Shown here one piece after another: positions 21,394-34,400 of a DNA stretch of 64,000 nt. The position numbers and the translations under genes are program-made. Below the pieces are notes generated by a model that was not told the DNA's origin, did no database searches, and saw nothing but the letters and a program-made list of their open reading frames with translations. Each line of letters begins with the position of its first letter. Positions within the stretch are counted from its first letter, which is position 1. The DNA is from Viscum album. Its lineage: Eukaryota > Streptophyta > Magnoliopsida > Santalales > Viscaceae. The DNA is taken from positions 1,756,308,772-1,756,372,771 of the forward strand of contig OY728165.1 in the NCBI GenBank assembly GCA_963277665.1, read 5' to 3'.

Positions 21394-23379
21394 TGTAACA
21401 CCCCTAGATTTTATGAAAATTATTATTTTTAATTTCATTGATGTATTTTGGTGTATGGTTCAGAAAGATTAGCTTGTTCTATATGCAACACCGTATTGTC
21501 TGGAAGTCAACGCAACACAATTCTTGGCTTGTGATGCACACAATTTCATGTTCGTTCAAATAAAATTTATTTTTCAAAACACCATGCATATATTTTGATC
21601 AATGTATAATTGAACTATATTTTTTGTGTGTTATTCGCAACACCAAAGGAAACTTTCCCTATACGCAACCCTGACATGGAATGCATTACACGCAAGAGCG
21701 ACCTTCCTTAATAGCGTGTGTTGTACGCAATACCTTGTTTCAATAAACAATGATATATTATTATAATATTATTATTAACTAGCCGTTATTAATAGTATTA
21801 ACCGAATTTTGAATTTTATAACATTATAATTCACTTACACATTTTCTGGAATGATAAATGAGAACAAAATCAAATTTTCAAATAAAAGAAGTATATTTAA
21901 AAAATGCAGTTTTTCTGCCTTTTGATGGCACACCCATTTTAAATTTAATTTTTGAAAATTCCATACATTAAATTTTAAAAAATAAACTTCTTATGTTGAA
22001 TCAATATATAAAAATTTACATTGGATAATGTTTTGATAACGTTCTTATTTTGATGAATAGTAAAAAAACGCAAAATTTAATTAAAAACAACTTTTTCATT
22101 GAGAAACTTTATATGGATAAATTTAATAGTAAATTGTTTTAAATTATATAAATAGAATATATTTTTACCATTTAAAAAAATGTATGTCATTATCATTAAT
22201 TTTACATTGAATTCATGGGTAAAAACATTTCAATCTTTGACAATGTTTTATCTTTTAAAACCTATTTTATTAACAACTAGATTAATTTTAAATTAATTAC
22301 TTCAATTTATGTTTTTTGAATTTGGGAAAAGGGGTTCAATATTTGGATTTAGTGGGTACAAATTATGTTAATATGTTACTTTTATTTTTTTAATATTATG
22401 AATAATGACTACGTAATTTTTTATTTACTACTATTAAAGGTAAATCAGGTAATTAAGGGTAAAAATAAGATTATAAAACTATCATAAGACCTTGAAAAAT
22501 TCTATTTGATGAATAAAAGTCGTATCATATCATTTTAAGGGTTGGAATTGATTCATTTCATGGAATTTTGACACTGAAAATGACATAATTACTATTAAAG
22601 GTAAAGAAAGTGACAACATGTCACCCTCTTATATCTTATAAGTATAATAATATTAATTTAGTGATAAACCTAATAAAACAACATATATAAATAGTCTCCA
22701 AGAATAAAATAAAATTATCTATATCATGAGAATTATTTTATAATTTTTAGGTATTATATAATTATCATTAATGATGACACAATACTGATATTGAAATTAT
22801 TTTATTGATTGAAATATCTAATAAATAGTTATAAAATATTAAAATAAATATTATATGAACTAATTAATGTTCTCCACAAATTTTATAGACGAATATGAAA
22901 TGATAGGAATATATTAAATATTTTTCTTCGAATATATCTTTTGTGTCTATTTTAATTAAATTCAAATAAATGAATAGTTTCAAAATTGACACTATTGTTA
23001 TTTTATAAAAATAACATATTATAAAATATTTTGAAAATCAAAAAAATATTTTAAAATTATAAATATAACATTATATGGTCTAAAAGGTTATACAATTTCC
23101 AATTATGGATAATTAATTACACATAAGAAATTATTTATAACAATTTGAAATTGAGAATATTATGACCACAAATAAAATTAAATAGATTAAATATGGATCA
23201 ATCAAGTTGATGAGGTTTAAAATAAATTCCCAACATGTCTAAATTTTATTGGTTGATGTTATTACTACACTAACTCATATTATCTTCATATTTGATCCAT
23301 TTTTATTTTTTATAAGCGGGGATGGAGTTTATTATAAATTAATATTTTAGAGGTTTCCAAAAGTGCCCCCACAGTCTCT

Positions 23380-23387
23380 TATAAAAG
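23380..23387 (+). promoter_or_regulatory. TATA box in the solo LTR
   Basis: TATAAAAG followed by GGCACCTCCTCCCTC, a pyrimidine-rich tract with CATCA-type initiator-like sites ~30 bases downstream. It is the clearest core-promoter-like sequence in the AT-rich half. Confidence 0.5.
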
Positions 23388-23724
23388 GGCACCTCCTCCC
23401 TCTCCTCATCACACCATTTTGAGCCATCATTCTTGGCCAACCCCTACAAATTTCTCTTATCCACTTTTTTAGAAACATACTAGAGGTCCTCGTTTTCTTC
23501 AAATATCATCTGTAGTGCCCTAAGAGGATGGTTAGAAGAGGCGCGTTGAAGAAAATGTAATATCCTTTACTGATTCATTCAAGTTCATTTCTTCCTCAAC
23601 ATCCTCATATTTTGTGGTTTCATAATAAATTAATAACTCCAATATCACTAATATACTGATATGTTAATGAAAATATGAACCGAACTTATTTCACCTTCTA
23701 TCCATCCTATGAAAAATTAAATCA

Positions 23725-24135
23725 CCGAGTGTGCGTACGTAAGGAATGTCGTCTCCACGTTGTGGTGTAATCTGTTTTTCCACCACCACCTTACATGGAT
23801 GTGTATAATGGTGTAATGAATAACTTAATATGATTATTATAACATGATAATAATTATGATATATTCTATCATCCAATCCGATACCATTTATTAAATATGG
23901 GAATGATATCATACCTCGTGCACATGTACGGATTACTGTCTCCCCGACGCGATGAGATTCATTATTCAAGTTAACCATTAAAGAATGATTACAAAGAATA
24001 TATATTTATTAATAATTAAATATATGAAATAATAATTCTATTGTATTTACGTACATATATATGTCATTTACTTCCATTCAATTTATTACGGAAATGAATA
24101 CAGTGTTCATGCATACGTACGGTCTACCGTCTACA
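23725..24135 (+). repeat. ~190-bp spaced subrepeats in the solo LTR
   Basis: Three related cores recur at about 23731 (CGTACGTAAGGAATGTCGTCT), 23925 (ATGTACGGATTACTGTCTCC) and 24115 (CGTACGGTCTACCGTCTAC). AT-rich text lies between them. Confidence 0.5.
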
Positions 24136-25776
24136 TGAACAACATATTTCATTTCCTTTATATATCTATTATATATATATATACTGAAAATATATGATAT
24201 ATAAATCATGTTTTACATTCGTGAAATAAGAAAATCATGATATATGTAATAATAATATCAATATCAACTATTCAAAACACGTATGATAAATGAAATGATT
24301 TTACCCAAAACGTTGCTTCAACAATGAATTGACAAATGAACTTGTAATATAAAGTAGTATGTGAATCATATTAGATATCATAAAAATGACTATGATTATT
24401 TAATAACTAGATGATATTTTTTAAATCACTATACAGGAGGTTCAGACATGTATGGAAGAAATTGGACCTAAGGTAAGGGAAAATTTTTCATGTCTCATTT
24501 TTATTCGAGATTGGTTAAACATAAGTATTTACTGGGGTTATATTTATCATCCATGCCAGTGATTTATAAAAATTATTTCATAATGTGTTTAATATTCTTC
24601 CTTGTATGTTTAATGTCATGTTTACCCCTCTTTTACTTTTACTTTGTTTTATGGAAGGAATCTTTTTTTTTACCATACATGGTACTTTTGGAATTTTCTG
24701 TTAAAAGTACGAGGATAATGTTTTTTAACTTATAAGTAATTAACAGATTTTTATGGTTTCATAATGCTTTATTTTAATTATTATTACCCTACAGGATTTC
24801 ATGGCTATTTTCAACAAAATATATTTATTTTAAAACTGCATGGCATTTTGTGAAAGAACATGATTATGAAAAAGAATGGATATTTTCATCAAGAATTAAT
24901 TTCATGTGTTTTATCAAAACCATTTTCCATCTAAGATGACATTATTTAATATATTTTTTTCAAGTATAATGCCTATATTATTTATATGGTTTAATTTTTA
25001 TTATCATTAATTGATATCCATTTATTTTATATGGATTATGTTATAATGGGATGGTGTTTATGAAACCCATATAATTTTTTGGGTTATGATGAATGATTTA
25101 TGTTTATTGTGTTGCACACAAAAGAATGATTTACTTATGAGATGCATGGGACCGATATATCCCTCTAATGAATTGGGTAGAGATTTATATCTCATGAGAT
25201 CGACATGGATAGAATGAAAAGTGAATCTAGTTCAATAATACAGGGCTGGAACTGTATGTAAACCCAGTTCAGTAATGGAATTTTTCCACTATGACGGTCA
25301 TGGAAGCAATGCCTTGGCTACTATGGAAATAATAACATGTGTATAATGGTTGCCACAATTACATGTATTATTCCCATTCAATTTAATCATTTTAATGCTC
25401 CTTTATGATCTATGCCTTATGCACAGCTACAAATTATTTCATTACTCATGATATTGATATATTATGTTCATGATCTTACGTTAAAATGATTAGGGATTAT
25501 TTTATGTTCTCCATGTTTACCGTTACTGAGAATTTGAGCTCACCCTTATTATGTTTTCATTTCCCCAGAATATAAAGAAAAGATTTTTGTAAGAAAACAA
25601 AAGGGGAAGATCTTTATGGGAGATGATGAATAACTTTCACCATGAATAGAAGATTATGTTCAGAGTTTTCAAATACACTAAACTAATACAGTCTCTAGGT
25701 TCCTGGTTTTCTCATGTATTAAGTCTTCTGCAAATGTAATGTAATGTCTATGAACGTCAAGAATTGGGTCTCTAAA

Positions 25777-26545
25777 GTTTTATATTGGGCCTTATTTTTT
25801 TGATTGAAAACCAGAATCATCTATTCATAATTTTACAAAAAATAACCAATCATCAATGAAATTTGTTTGTAGTCTTCCCACACTAATGAAATGAGACAAT
25901 AAATATTGATTTTAGAAACTTATTTCTCTCAAAAGATCTGATTTTATGATTATTTTCTCTTGAATATAATTACCTTGGGATCTACATTGCATCGTCTGAC
26001 TTATATTAGAATGTGTCATAACTTCTCATTCTTTAAGGACATATTTTTTTTACGACACCTCAATATGATTATAAACACTTATTCTACCACTTTATTTCAT
26101 AAGTATTTCATAAATCGTTTCAATGATAACTATTGATATTTTTTAATTAAAAAAATCCATAAATAACATATTTTCATCGGATTCATTCCATCCCAAAAAC
26201 CATATCACACTATGATTCAATATTTCTTACTTGAATCAAGGTGATTCCAATAATACTTTAATTCTAGGAAAAAACCATTCCAATATAATATAATTCATTA
26301 ATTATTTTATGTACAGACTTTTTAATTTGATGGTGAGTATGATAATCAACTATTAAAAATTGAATTGATTTATTTTCTCTTTGAAATGAAGGCAAAACAT
26401 TCTTCATATAATTCATCAATACTCTACAAAAAAATATTTACCATCATTGGTCCCAATAAAAGATGATAATTATGATTATGATTTGGATTATAAATACTAA
26501 AATCAAGAAACTAATGATGAAGATAAAACAATGAATATGATGAAT
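25777..26545. other. AT-rich stretch without recognised genes
   Basis: I see no coding or repeat signature apart from general A/T runs. Confidence 0.4.
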
Positions 26546-26548
26546 ACA

Positions 26549-26715
26549 ATGATGACGATAACAATGACAGCGATGATGATGAAGATGATGAAGACGATGT
26601 CGATGAAAATGTTAATATTGAAGATGATGAAAATTATTATGATGATGATACTGATAATGATGATTTTAATAATAATATTATTAATAATGTAATAATTTTG
26701 TATATCTCTACATAA
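26549..26715 (+). repeat. GAT/GAA-rich stretch encoding an acidic tail
   Basis: One frame reads a run of Asp, Glu and Asn (for example NDSDDDEDDEDDVDEN) and then stops at about 26713. There is no credible start. It could be a simple repeat or the acidic C-terminus of a decayed protein. A shorter similar stretch is at 19915-19965. Confidence 0.45.
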
Positions 26716-29700
26716 AAACTAGAATATTGTGTAATTGTTACCCACATGTATTGTCTGCATTACATTAGAAAAATCCATTATATCAATTTTATAAATTTAA
26801 TTTACTATTTTCTAAGAAAATATTATATAATAGGATAGATAAACATGAAATGCCTAATCATATGATAATTTTATAAAATGGAAGGAATTAAAAACATTAA
26901 ATCAGTTGAAAACACTAATCTAATCATTCATTATATTGATAATTATATTCATGTTGTGGATTTTTTTATCATTTTTAGGGGTTTTATTATTCTTGGATTT
27001 TCACTAAAAAACCTAATGATGAACCTATCATCGATGGAGAAAACATTTAGTTTTTATAAAAATCAGATGCAATTAAAATTTTTATATCATGGTAAAAACA
27101 ATCTGGTTTTTGTAATTTAAGCATTCACTATTACTAACATGGATAGACAATATCTCATATAAAATAGTTCAATGAGATGGATTCGAATTATATTTAATAA
27201 TTTTTTAGGGTTTCACTATAAAATATATGTTTTTAATAATTATTATGTCAAATAAATGTTCCAAATATTTTTCTAGGATGTTTTTATACATCTACAAATG
27301 AGATTAAATAGTATATTAGGACATATAGTCATTTTTATAAAAAATATTTTAATATATGAAAATTAATTGGGTAGAATATATTATGAATTTATATAATATG
27401 GGGAGTAATATATGTGAAGACAACATGAAAAGTTATAATGTCATTTAACATGTGTGTAATGTAAAAATATTCCAAAAAATATTCCAAACTTCTAAATGTT
27501 TAAAATTTTATAATTGAATAAATTATTCACTTATCGGTGTATTCCGATTGTTATTGGTACATTATAGTAGAATATGTTATAATAAATAATGTTTTATATT
27601 AACTATATGATATGAATGAAAATAATATTCAATTTCATGCCACTATGTTACATATGGGGGAAGCTAAATTAAAGTATAGTTATGTTGATGAGGGGATACA
27701 TTTACTCTCCTCTCATAACAATAGATATAAATGTAAAATAAATGGAAATTATGAAATGAAAAGCACTAAATGTTTAAATTTTAGAACTATATTTAGAATG
27801 ACATCAAGGAAAAATTAATATGAAAATAATGAAAGGAAATATTAATAATTATCGATCAAAAATAAATAACATAAAATATTTAATTTAAATGTAAAATCTT
27901 AAAAAATAACCATCATCTGTAATAATTGAGAATCATCTGATGAAATTTTATGTTTCAATATTAAATAATACACAAATAAATTTATATACTTTTTATATTA
28001 TTTTATAAAAAAAAGTACTCAATAAGAATAATGTAGAGTATAAAAATGTCACAATCTATTTAAAGGTAAATATAGAAGATTTCCTCATTGATATTAATAT
28101 AAAAGGAGATCAAGAATATAATGAAAATGTTGTTTTTAATGAATTGTTATTATATATAAAAGAATAATTAGCGTTGAGTTTATTTAATAGGGGCATAATA
28201 AATAAAATTTTGAATTCTTGAAAATAAATAACACGTTCTAGAATTGCATATCAAGGTTGAAAAAAGTGTACCATTAATAATTGTATGAACACTATTATTA
28301 AAGATATTCATAAGATGATTTGGTAGACAAAATAAAATATTATTATTGAGTATAAATTGGTTGATAATCAAATTTGAATCTCCAATCATGTTTTGAATAT
28401 CAAAAAAAAATTAAATTTTGATGTATAACTAAAATGAAGGTAAAAGCTAATGTAAGAAAATACTCACAAAAGTTGGCGGAATTCCTCAGAAAAATTAGAT
28501 ATCATCATCATGTAACAAGTGATTTAGTTATTATGAAACCAAAAAGTATATAAACCATTAAATAACATGGAATTTTGTAACCTTATAGAGAAACATTGAT
28601 TTGGGGTTATCCAAAATTATGTTTCAAATAATACACAATATTCTAATCAAACTTGGAATTTGGGGACACCAATCGATGAAGATGAAACACTCATTCCAAT
28701 ATTTTTCTTCGGTAACAATTAAGAATGATGAAAAATAAATGTAATAATACGCATGTATTTTTAATTTTAATACATATCCACGGAACATCATATTGAATGA
28801 ATATTTAAATTTTTTTATTGTTTTTTCCCTGGCTGAATTATAGTTATCAAAAAAATACCATGGGAAGTAAAATTATAGAAAAAAAATCCATCACCTAATG
28901 GGATTCAACAATGAAAAAAGAATCTATGAAGTTCATGAATCTTTTTATTGTGATTTAAGAAGATGATATCCTTATTCTTAAAACATAATGGGAGGAATTT
29001 ATCATTCTAATCCCTACATATATAATGGATATTATAATAAGTAATTATATGAAGGATAATGTGGTAGAAATATTAGTCAATGAGATAAATAGTGTACTTT
29101 CATCAACCCTTTATAGTGAACACCCATGAATATATTTAAAAGGAGAAATTTATTAAAAAAATCAACAAAAAATATGATATGATGAAAAAAATTTATAAAA
29201 ACAATATAATGATTATAGGGAAGGGTTCAATGTAAAATGTTGCAATCTACATTGAAGTGTTAATGTAGATCCAAATTTTTTAGGGGATTGTTTAATTATA
29301 CATTATAAATATAAGGATGATAAAAAATATTTTCAATTACTCACACATTATTTTATAATTATTTTATTTATTTAATAATGTCAATATATATTTTTTGGAT
29401 GATATTTTATTAATTCATTGAGTTAAAAAATTATCACATATTTTGATGAGAATTTAAACTTGATTTTTATTTGGTGAATTAATAATGAATTGTAAAACAT
29501 TCAACTAAATGGATAATTTTAGTTGAATGGTTGAATGATTTGATTCATGGAAGTGTTTTTTGAAACATGATAGTAGCATCCCAGCTTATCTAACTATAAA
29601 ACGAGTAGCCGAACTAGATGGTCAGATGGGCTCATGCATGCCTCACAAGCGCTAGAGGCTCCCAACTAGCAGGGATGGTCTAAAGATGCTATATTCGAGA

Positions 29701-31299
29701 GACTATACCCTCAGGATCTGTAATAATTTTCATGCAATAATCAATCAATAAATAGGATAATATTCAGTTGAATATAAATTATTACCAATAATAAACCATA
29801 AATGAATAAATAACAATTCTTGTAAAACCTTCATTATATTTGAAATATACATATAATATATAGAATAATATATATTTTATAGACTAAACCTAATATATAA
29901 ATATGTCTCAAACTCTAGATGTCAGCCTGAGCACAAGCTCACCTCATACTCAAAAGATCCCATGTTGAGTCCCAGTCCATAAATGAATGACAACACATAG
30001 AACTGTCCAAGGTTCTAATCTATAATCACTAAGTAATCTATTTGGGTACTAACTGGAGAACCAAAATAGGTGTGAAATAAACTCATTAGGTCTCCAATAA
30101 TGGCATCTATGTTAATCCAATCTAGGAATATAATGTATGTTATTGTTTAGTTTTAAGACAATAATGTAGTGCAATAAATAATAAAACAATGTCAACATAA
30201 GGTTCCTTAATATATAATAGGATTACTATAGATGCATTAGACTAAGATTATGTGACTTTGAAAAGGTTCCATAATTTATATATTTTCATATATATAAAGA
30301 GATATATTTTCAATGGTATTAAAACACCAGCAAGTAATAAGGGTTTAAAACCTATAAATCCACATATTGAATACATATGTCATTTCTCTCATACATTAAT
30401 TAAAAAAAACATGATAAATATAATAATAAAAAATGACCCAGGGGGTAACCAAGTTGTCTATGAACCTAGAGGGTTAATAAAAATCATATAAATAAATCAT
30501 GTAGTCATTTTATACTGTTTTGAGTGTAATAAATATTATATATCCAAGGGATTCCAATATAATAGTTTCTAATCATGTCTGCAAAGTCATTTACCAACTT
30601 ATCTCGGGAAAGGAATTATTTACAGTCAAAATAGGTAATATGTATTATAGTATGTTTGAGGACATCATGATAAATAAGAGAAGATGGTCCACGATACTCT
30701 ATTTTTATGGATATGAATGTAAATTATTTTTACCACCTTGAGGTATTCACATATAGATAAAAAATTTACTCAACCATATATAGTGTGGTATCACACTCAA
30801 ATGATGATCCAATTGAATCCGAATGTAATCATCATGACTCCCATGTATTTTCCTAAGGAATCAAATACTACAATATATTTTACAATTCCATTAATAAGAT
30901 AAATATAGAAAAGAATAATTTGTTAGGAATTTAAAAATAATAACATTCCATGAAAATCATCTATGAAAACTCACCTTTTTATTTCAATTATTCCATCTAC
31001 CATTTCATTTATAAATTATTATAAATTAATGTAGTGGTATTTGACAATATAATAATTCATTTAATTAAATTATAGATTAACATAAGAAGATAAAATAATG
31101 TATCCATGCATTTATAAGAGAAAAAAATTTCATTAATCATGTCACACAAAAGTAATAAATTTCCATATGAGTAAAAATGCATTATTATAATAAGAATAGT
31201 AATTTTATAAACATTCATCCAATTTCATTATAAAAGGAGCATAACAAACACAACTTTTAATAATTTAACTTAGTTAAAACATGAAGATAAAGAGGAAAA
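26716..31299. other. Decayed AT-rich DNA
   Basis: No convincing gene. Open frames of 60-80 residues (26878-27120, 27612-27818, 30252-30491, 30520-30741) have no motif that I recognise. Two less AT-rich islands, at about 29580-29720 and 29900-30130, carry AGCCCATCTGACC-like and GAGCACAAGCTCACC-like text that looks like worn LTR sequence, orientation unclear. Confidence 0.35.
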
Positions 31300-31450
31300 T
31301 AATAGGGCACACCCAAGGGGTGTCCATATTTTAGGTTACAACCTCCAACCAGGTCATTCGGTTCTAGGGAACATCAATTCTCGGATCAAGGAATTTAATT
31401 TAAGGTGTTTTTTAAGTTATAAGCGACTCTGGGGGAGTACTAAATCTGGC
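31300..31450 (+). mobile_element. Possible LTR end and Tat/Ogre-type primer site
   Basis: A less AT-rich island ends in AAGCGACTCTGGGGGAGTAC (31419-31438). Plant Tat/Ogre-type gypsy elements often have a primer site like TGGCGACTCTGCTGGGGA (tRNA-Arg type). The match is partial and no gag or pol follows that I can read. Confidence 0.3.
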
Positions 31451-34400
31451 ATCTTGTCAATTGAGTAAATAATGACAATTCAAATGGAATAAAACAAAAT
31501 ATCCTACCTTATGCATATGATTATTTAGTCATCCATTATCTAGATTTTATTTGGGTAAAAAAGGTAGAAATTAAATAGATAAACAAACACCCATAAAATT
31601 GGGTGTTAGGGAAAACATTTCTATAATAGTAAATATTGAATTATAGATAGATAAATGATACAAGAAAAATCATTGAATCAACATGGGGTTTTCCATGTGA
31701 TATACATCGAGTGATTCTATGTGTAGATGATGGAGATAAAACCATACCTGTGACGATACAAAGGGATATTGAGTGCCCTTATGCGAGTATGAAAAATAAA
31801 GGAAAATGGTGGATTTTTTGTTAAATAAGAATGTGATATAAGGGTAATTTACCCCTTCAAATGAGGACCATAGTTTGTAAACATGGTTTTTCTAAACCAT
31901 TTACTTACTATAAAGACCCACTATTTATATGGAACAAATTGGGTGGGGTAGGCACAATATTTCTCTAATCGTTTATAGATCATGATAATTTCCTATAATA
32001 TTTTATAGATTCCATTCAATATTGATCATCTCGTGGTTCAAAATTTGATAATCCAAGTGACACCCTATACTTCCCATATAATTGAATTGCATTGTTTTCA
32101 ATAATAGTGGCCTAACCATGAATATCCCATTAGCTTTCTTATAAAGGTAATTTTGAATCCCAACAGACCCAAAACTCTACAGAACACCTTAGAAAAAATT
32201 GGTCATTAAAATCAGTGTATGATAACACTTATATGTGTTAAAATTAACATAATTTCATTCCGTGTCTTTGTTAATAATTTTCCATATATGGAAAATGATG
32301 TTTCCAAATTACATTTCTATTTATATTGTTCAAATACATAGGAACATAATATATCCCTATATTAGCTCTTCTAATCCATGATATCACATACTGAAATATG
32401 AAACAAAACATGACCAACTAGGGTAGTGAGATTTATGTTGAAACAATTGTGTTTAATTTCAAATACCCAACATTCCACCAACAAGCCTAACCAACTCAAG
32501 ACACGATCTCATCATCATCTATTTTTCAATAGAATCGGTGGAAAATCCCATAATATTATGTAGTTTTAAAGGCTAAATAAGATGAACGGTACTCCGACCA
32601 TAGTAATTTCCAACATGAGAGCAATTGTAGTGTTATAATGAATATATTCATCAGTTTTTGAACATAATCAACTGGTTGACTTATAATCAACATCATTAAG
32701 CTTGCATGAGCCATTACAAGCTTTATATGTCCCTTTTCATTGCACTAACCATATCCTAAAAAAGACCCTATGAATTTCCTCACCAACAAAAATCATCAAG
32801 TAATAGATAAAAAATATGTTGATCTAGAAACAACTACCTATATCAAAAAATGATTATATTTAGAAGACTGTGCATTCAAAACCATTTTACGACCTTATTA
32901 TTTCAATGATATAGAATTTATACTGATCAGGATCAATAAACCTCATACTTGAATTCAAATGACATCACCTACATGATTGATAAATCTTTTTTTCACGACT
33001 CAACATCTATATAGGTGTATACCTGATGAAACCCCTTTATGCTATCACACTCAAATAATATCATTTAAGACAGACTTTTGGACTAAGGTAGCCTTATAAT
33101 CAATTATTTTTGTATATGTATCTCACATAATGTGGTCCATTCATAGGATTTAATAAGTGAGATGTTTGTGTATTGACATGTTGTTTATGTGTCATGAATA
33201 ATTACTGATCATAATTGTGTTACATTTCCTAAAGATCATGTACATTAATCTGATGTTGTCCATGAGACCATAATAGGACACATACATGGAATTCCAAATT
33301 TCACTTTGGAAATTAAATTCCTCTATGTTTATCCACACTCCAATATAAAAAATATAAAAGTGTATATTACTTGAAAAATCTAGGTGTTCTAATTCCGTTC
33401 TATATCATAACATATAACTGACCTTATCTCAATATATCATGTATGATGTCAAGATAATGGATGTGATCATCTCTCTATCAAGAGTAAACTAAGAATATAA
33501 AAAATTTATAATACAACCTATGTAACTATAATAGTCTCCATGAAATATTTCTTGGAATTATTTCTGAAAAACCATATCCAACTATACAAAATAATGAACA
33601 ATAGAACCATTTCTAGATGACTTCCTTCGAAGAGTTTTGTTGTACATTCTGGATAGTTATAATTTACTGACCATAAATCCTTTACTTCCAATGAATTCTA
33701 CTATTATCTCCAAACCCCCAACTAATTCCAAGATTGAAACATGATTTCTTAAAGGCTTTCACATAATTTATCCATGTTTTTCAAATTGTTATATTTCATG
33801 TACCGAAATATGTTCTATGTATTAAATTACATGTGTTACTGACACACCCTGAATATAAATCTAGCATCCAAACTCCATCCAAACCCATAATCGGTGTTTA
33901 TCTTATGCATTGAATCAAGTAATAGATACTCAAACATACAAAACTAATGGATTTTATGAAAAATTATTACTATTTGAAAGTTCTATTCTTTGATTGTATT
34001 CCCTATATATAGAGGGAAATGTTAAAAGACATTCTACATGAATATACCCACCATAGAAGTGTCATATTCAGCATTTTATGAGAATGAGAACTCACACCCT
34101 GAACCACACTCCATCCAATAATAATCAACATTTATAAATGTGATTTTTGTTATATATCATGTGACATCATGAAGATAAGGAGAAACTAGAAAACTACTAG
34201 AATTCTAGAACAAATTTACTCTAGACATACATGTGACAATCTCTTGATCGACAATCACACATTCCATTATCATCATTCATATAATCCAACAGTAAAATAA
34301 CCACTAGTGTTACGAAACATGATTCATTCACAATGTTATCCAATGTAAAAGGATAAATCAATTTCCAATAATACCTTGGTAAATCTAATTCAGAGATGAC

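Larger units (their letters stand above)
21394..25776 (+). mobile_element. Probable solo LTR of another gypsy family
   Basis: It begins TGTAACACCCCTAG, a very common start for plant gypsy LTRs. It contains a run of CGCAACACC-like words (21485-21735), a strong TATA box with GC-richer sequence downstream (23380), ~190-bp internal repeats (23725-24135), and a GAGCTCACCC segment (about 25536) typical of the ends of such LTRs. A candidate end, TCTCTAAA at 25776, is followed by the same GTTTT that precedes the start. No primer site or pol sequence is seen next to it, hence solo. The end base (A rather than CA) is uncertain. ORFs at 23691 and 24490 lie within it and are not believed. Confidence 0.45.

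Noticed and set aside
27280..27370. Text resembling a gypsy RT catalytic loop (LNSILGHIVIFIKNILIYEN)
   Set aside because: The aspartate pair is absent, no neighbouring RT block aligns, and AT-rich sequence gives I/F/L/N/K-rich text by chance.
28180..28389. GDSNLIINQ text as an RNase H motif
   Set aside because: A single short resemblance on the minus strand with no flanking RNase H blocks.
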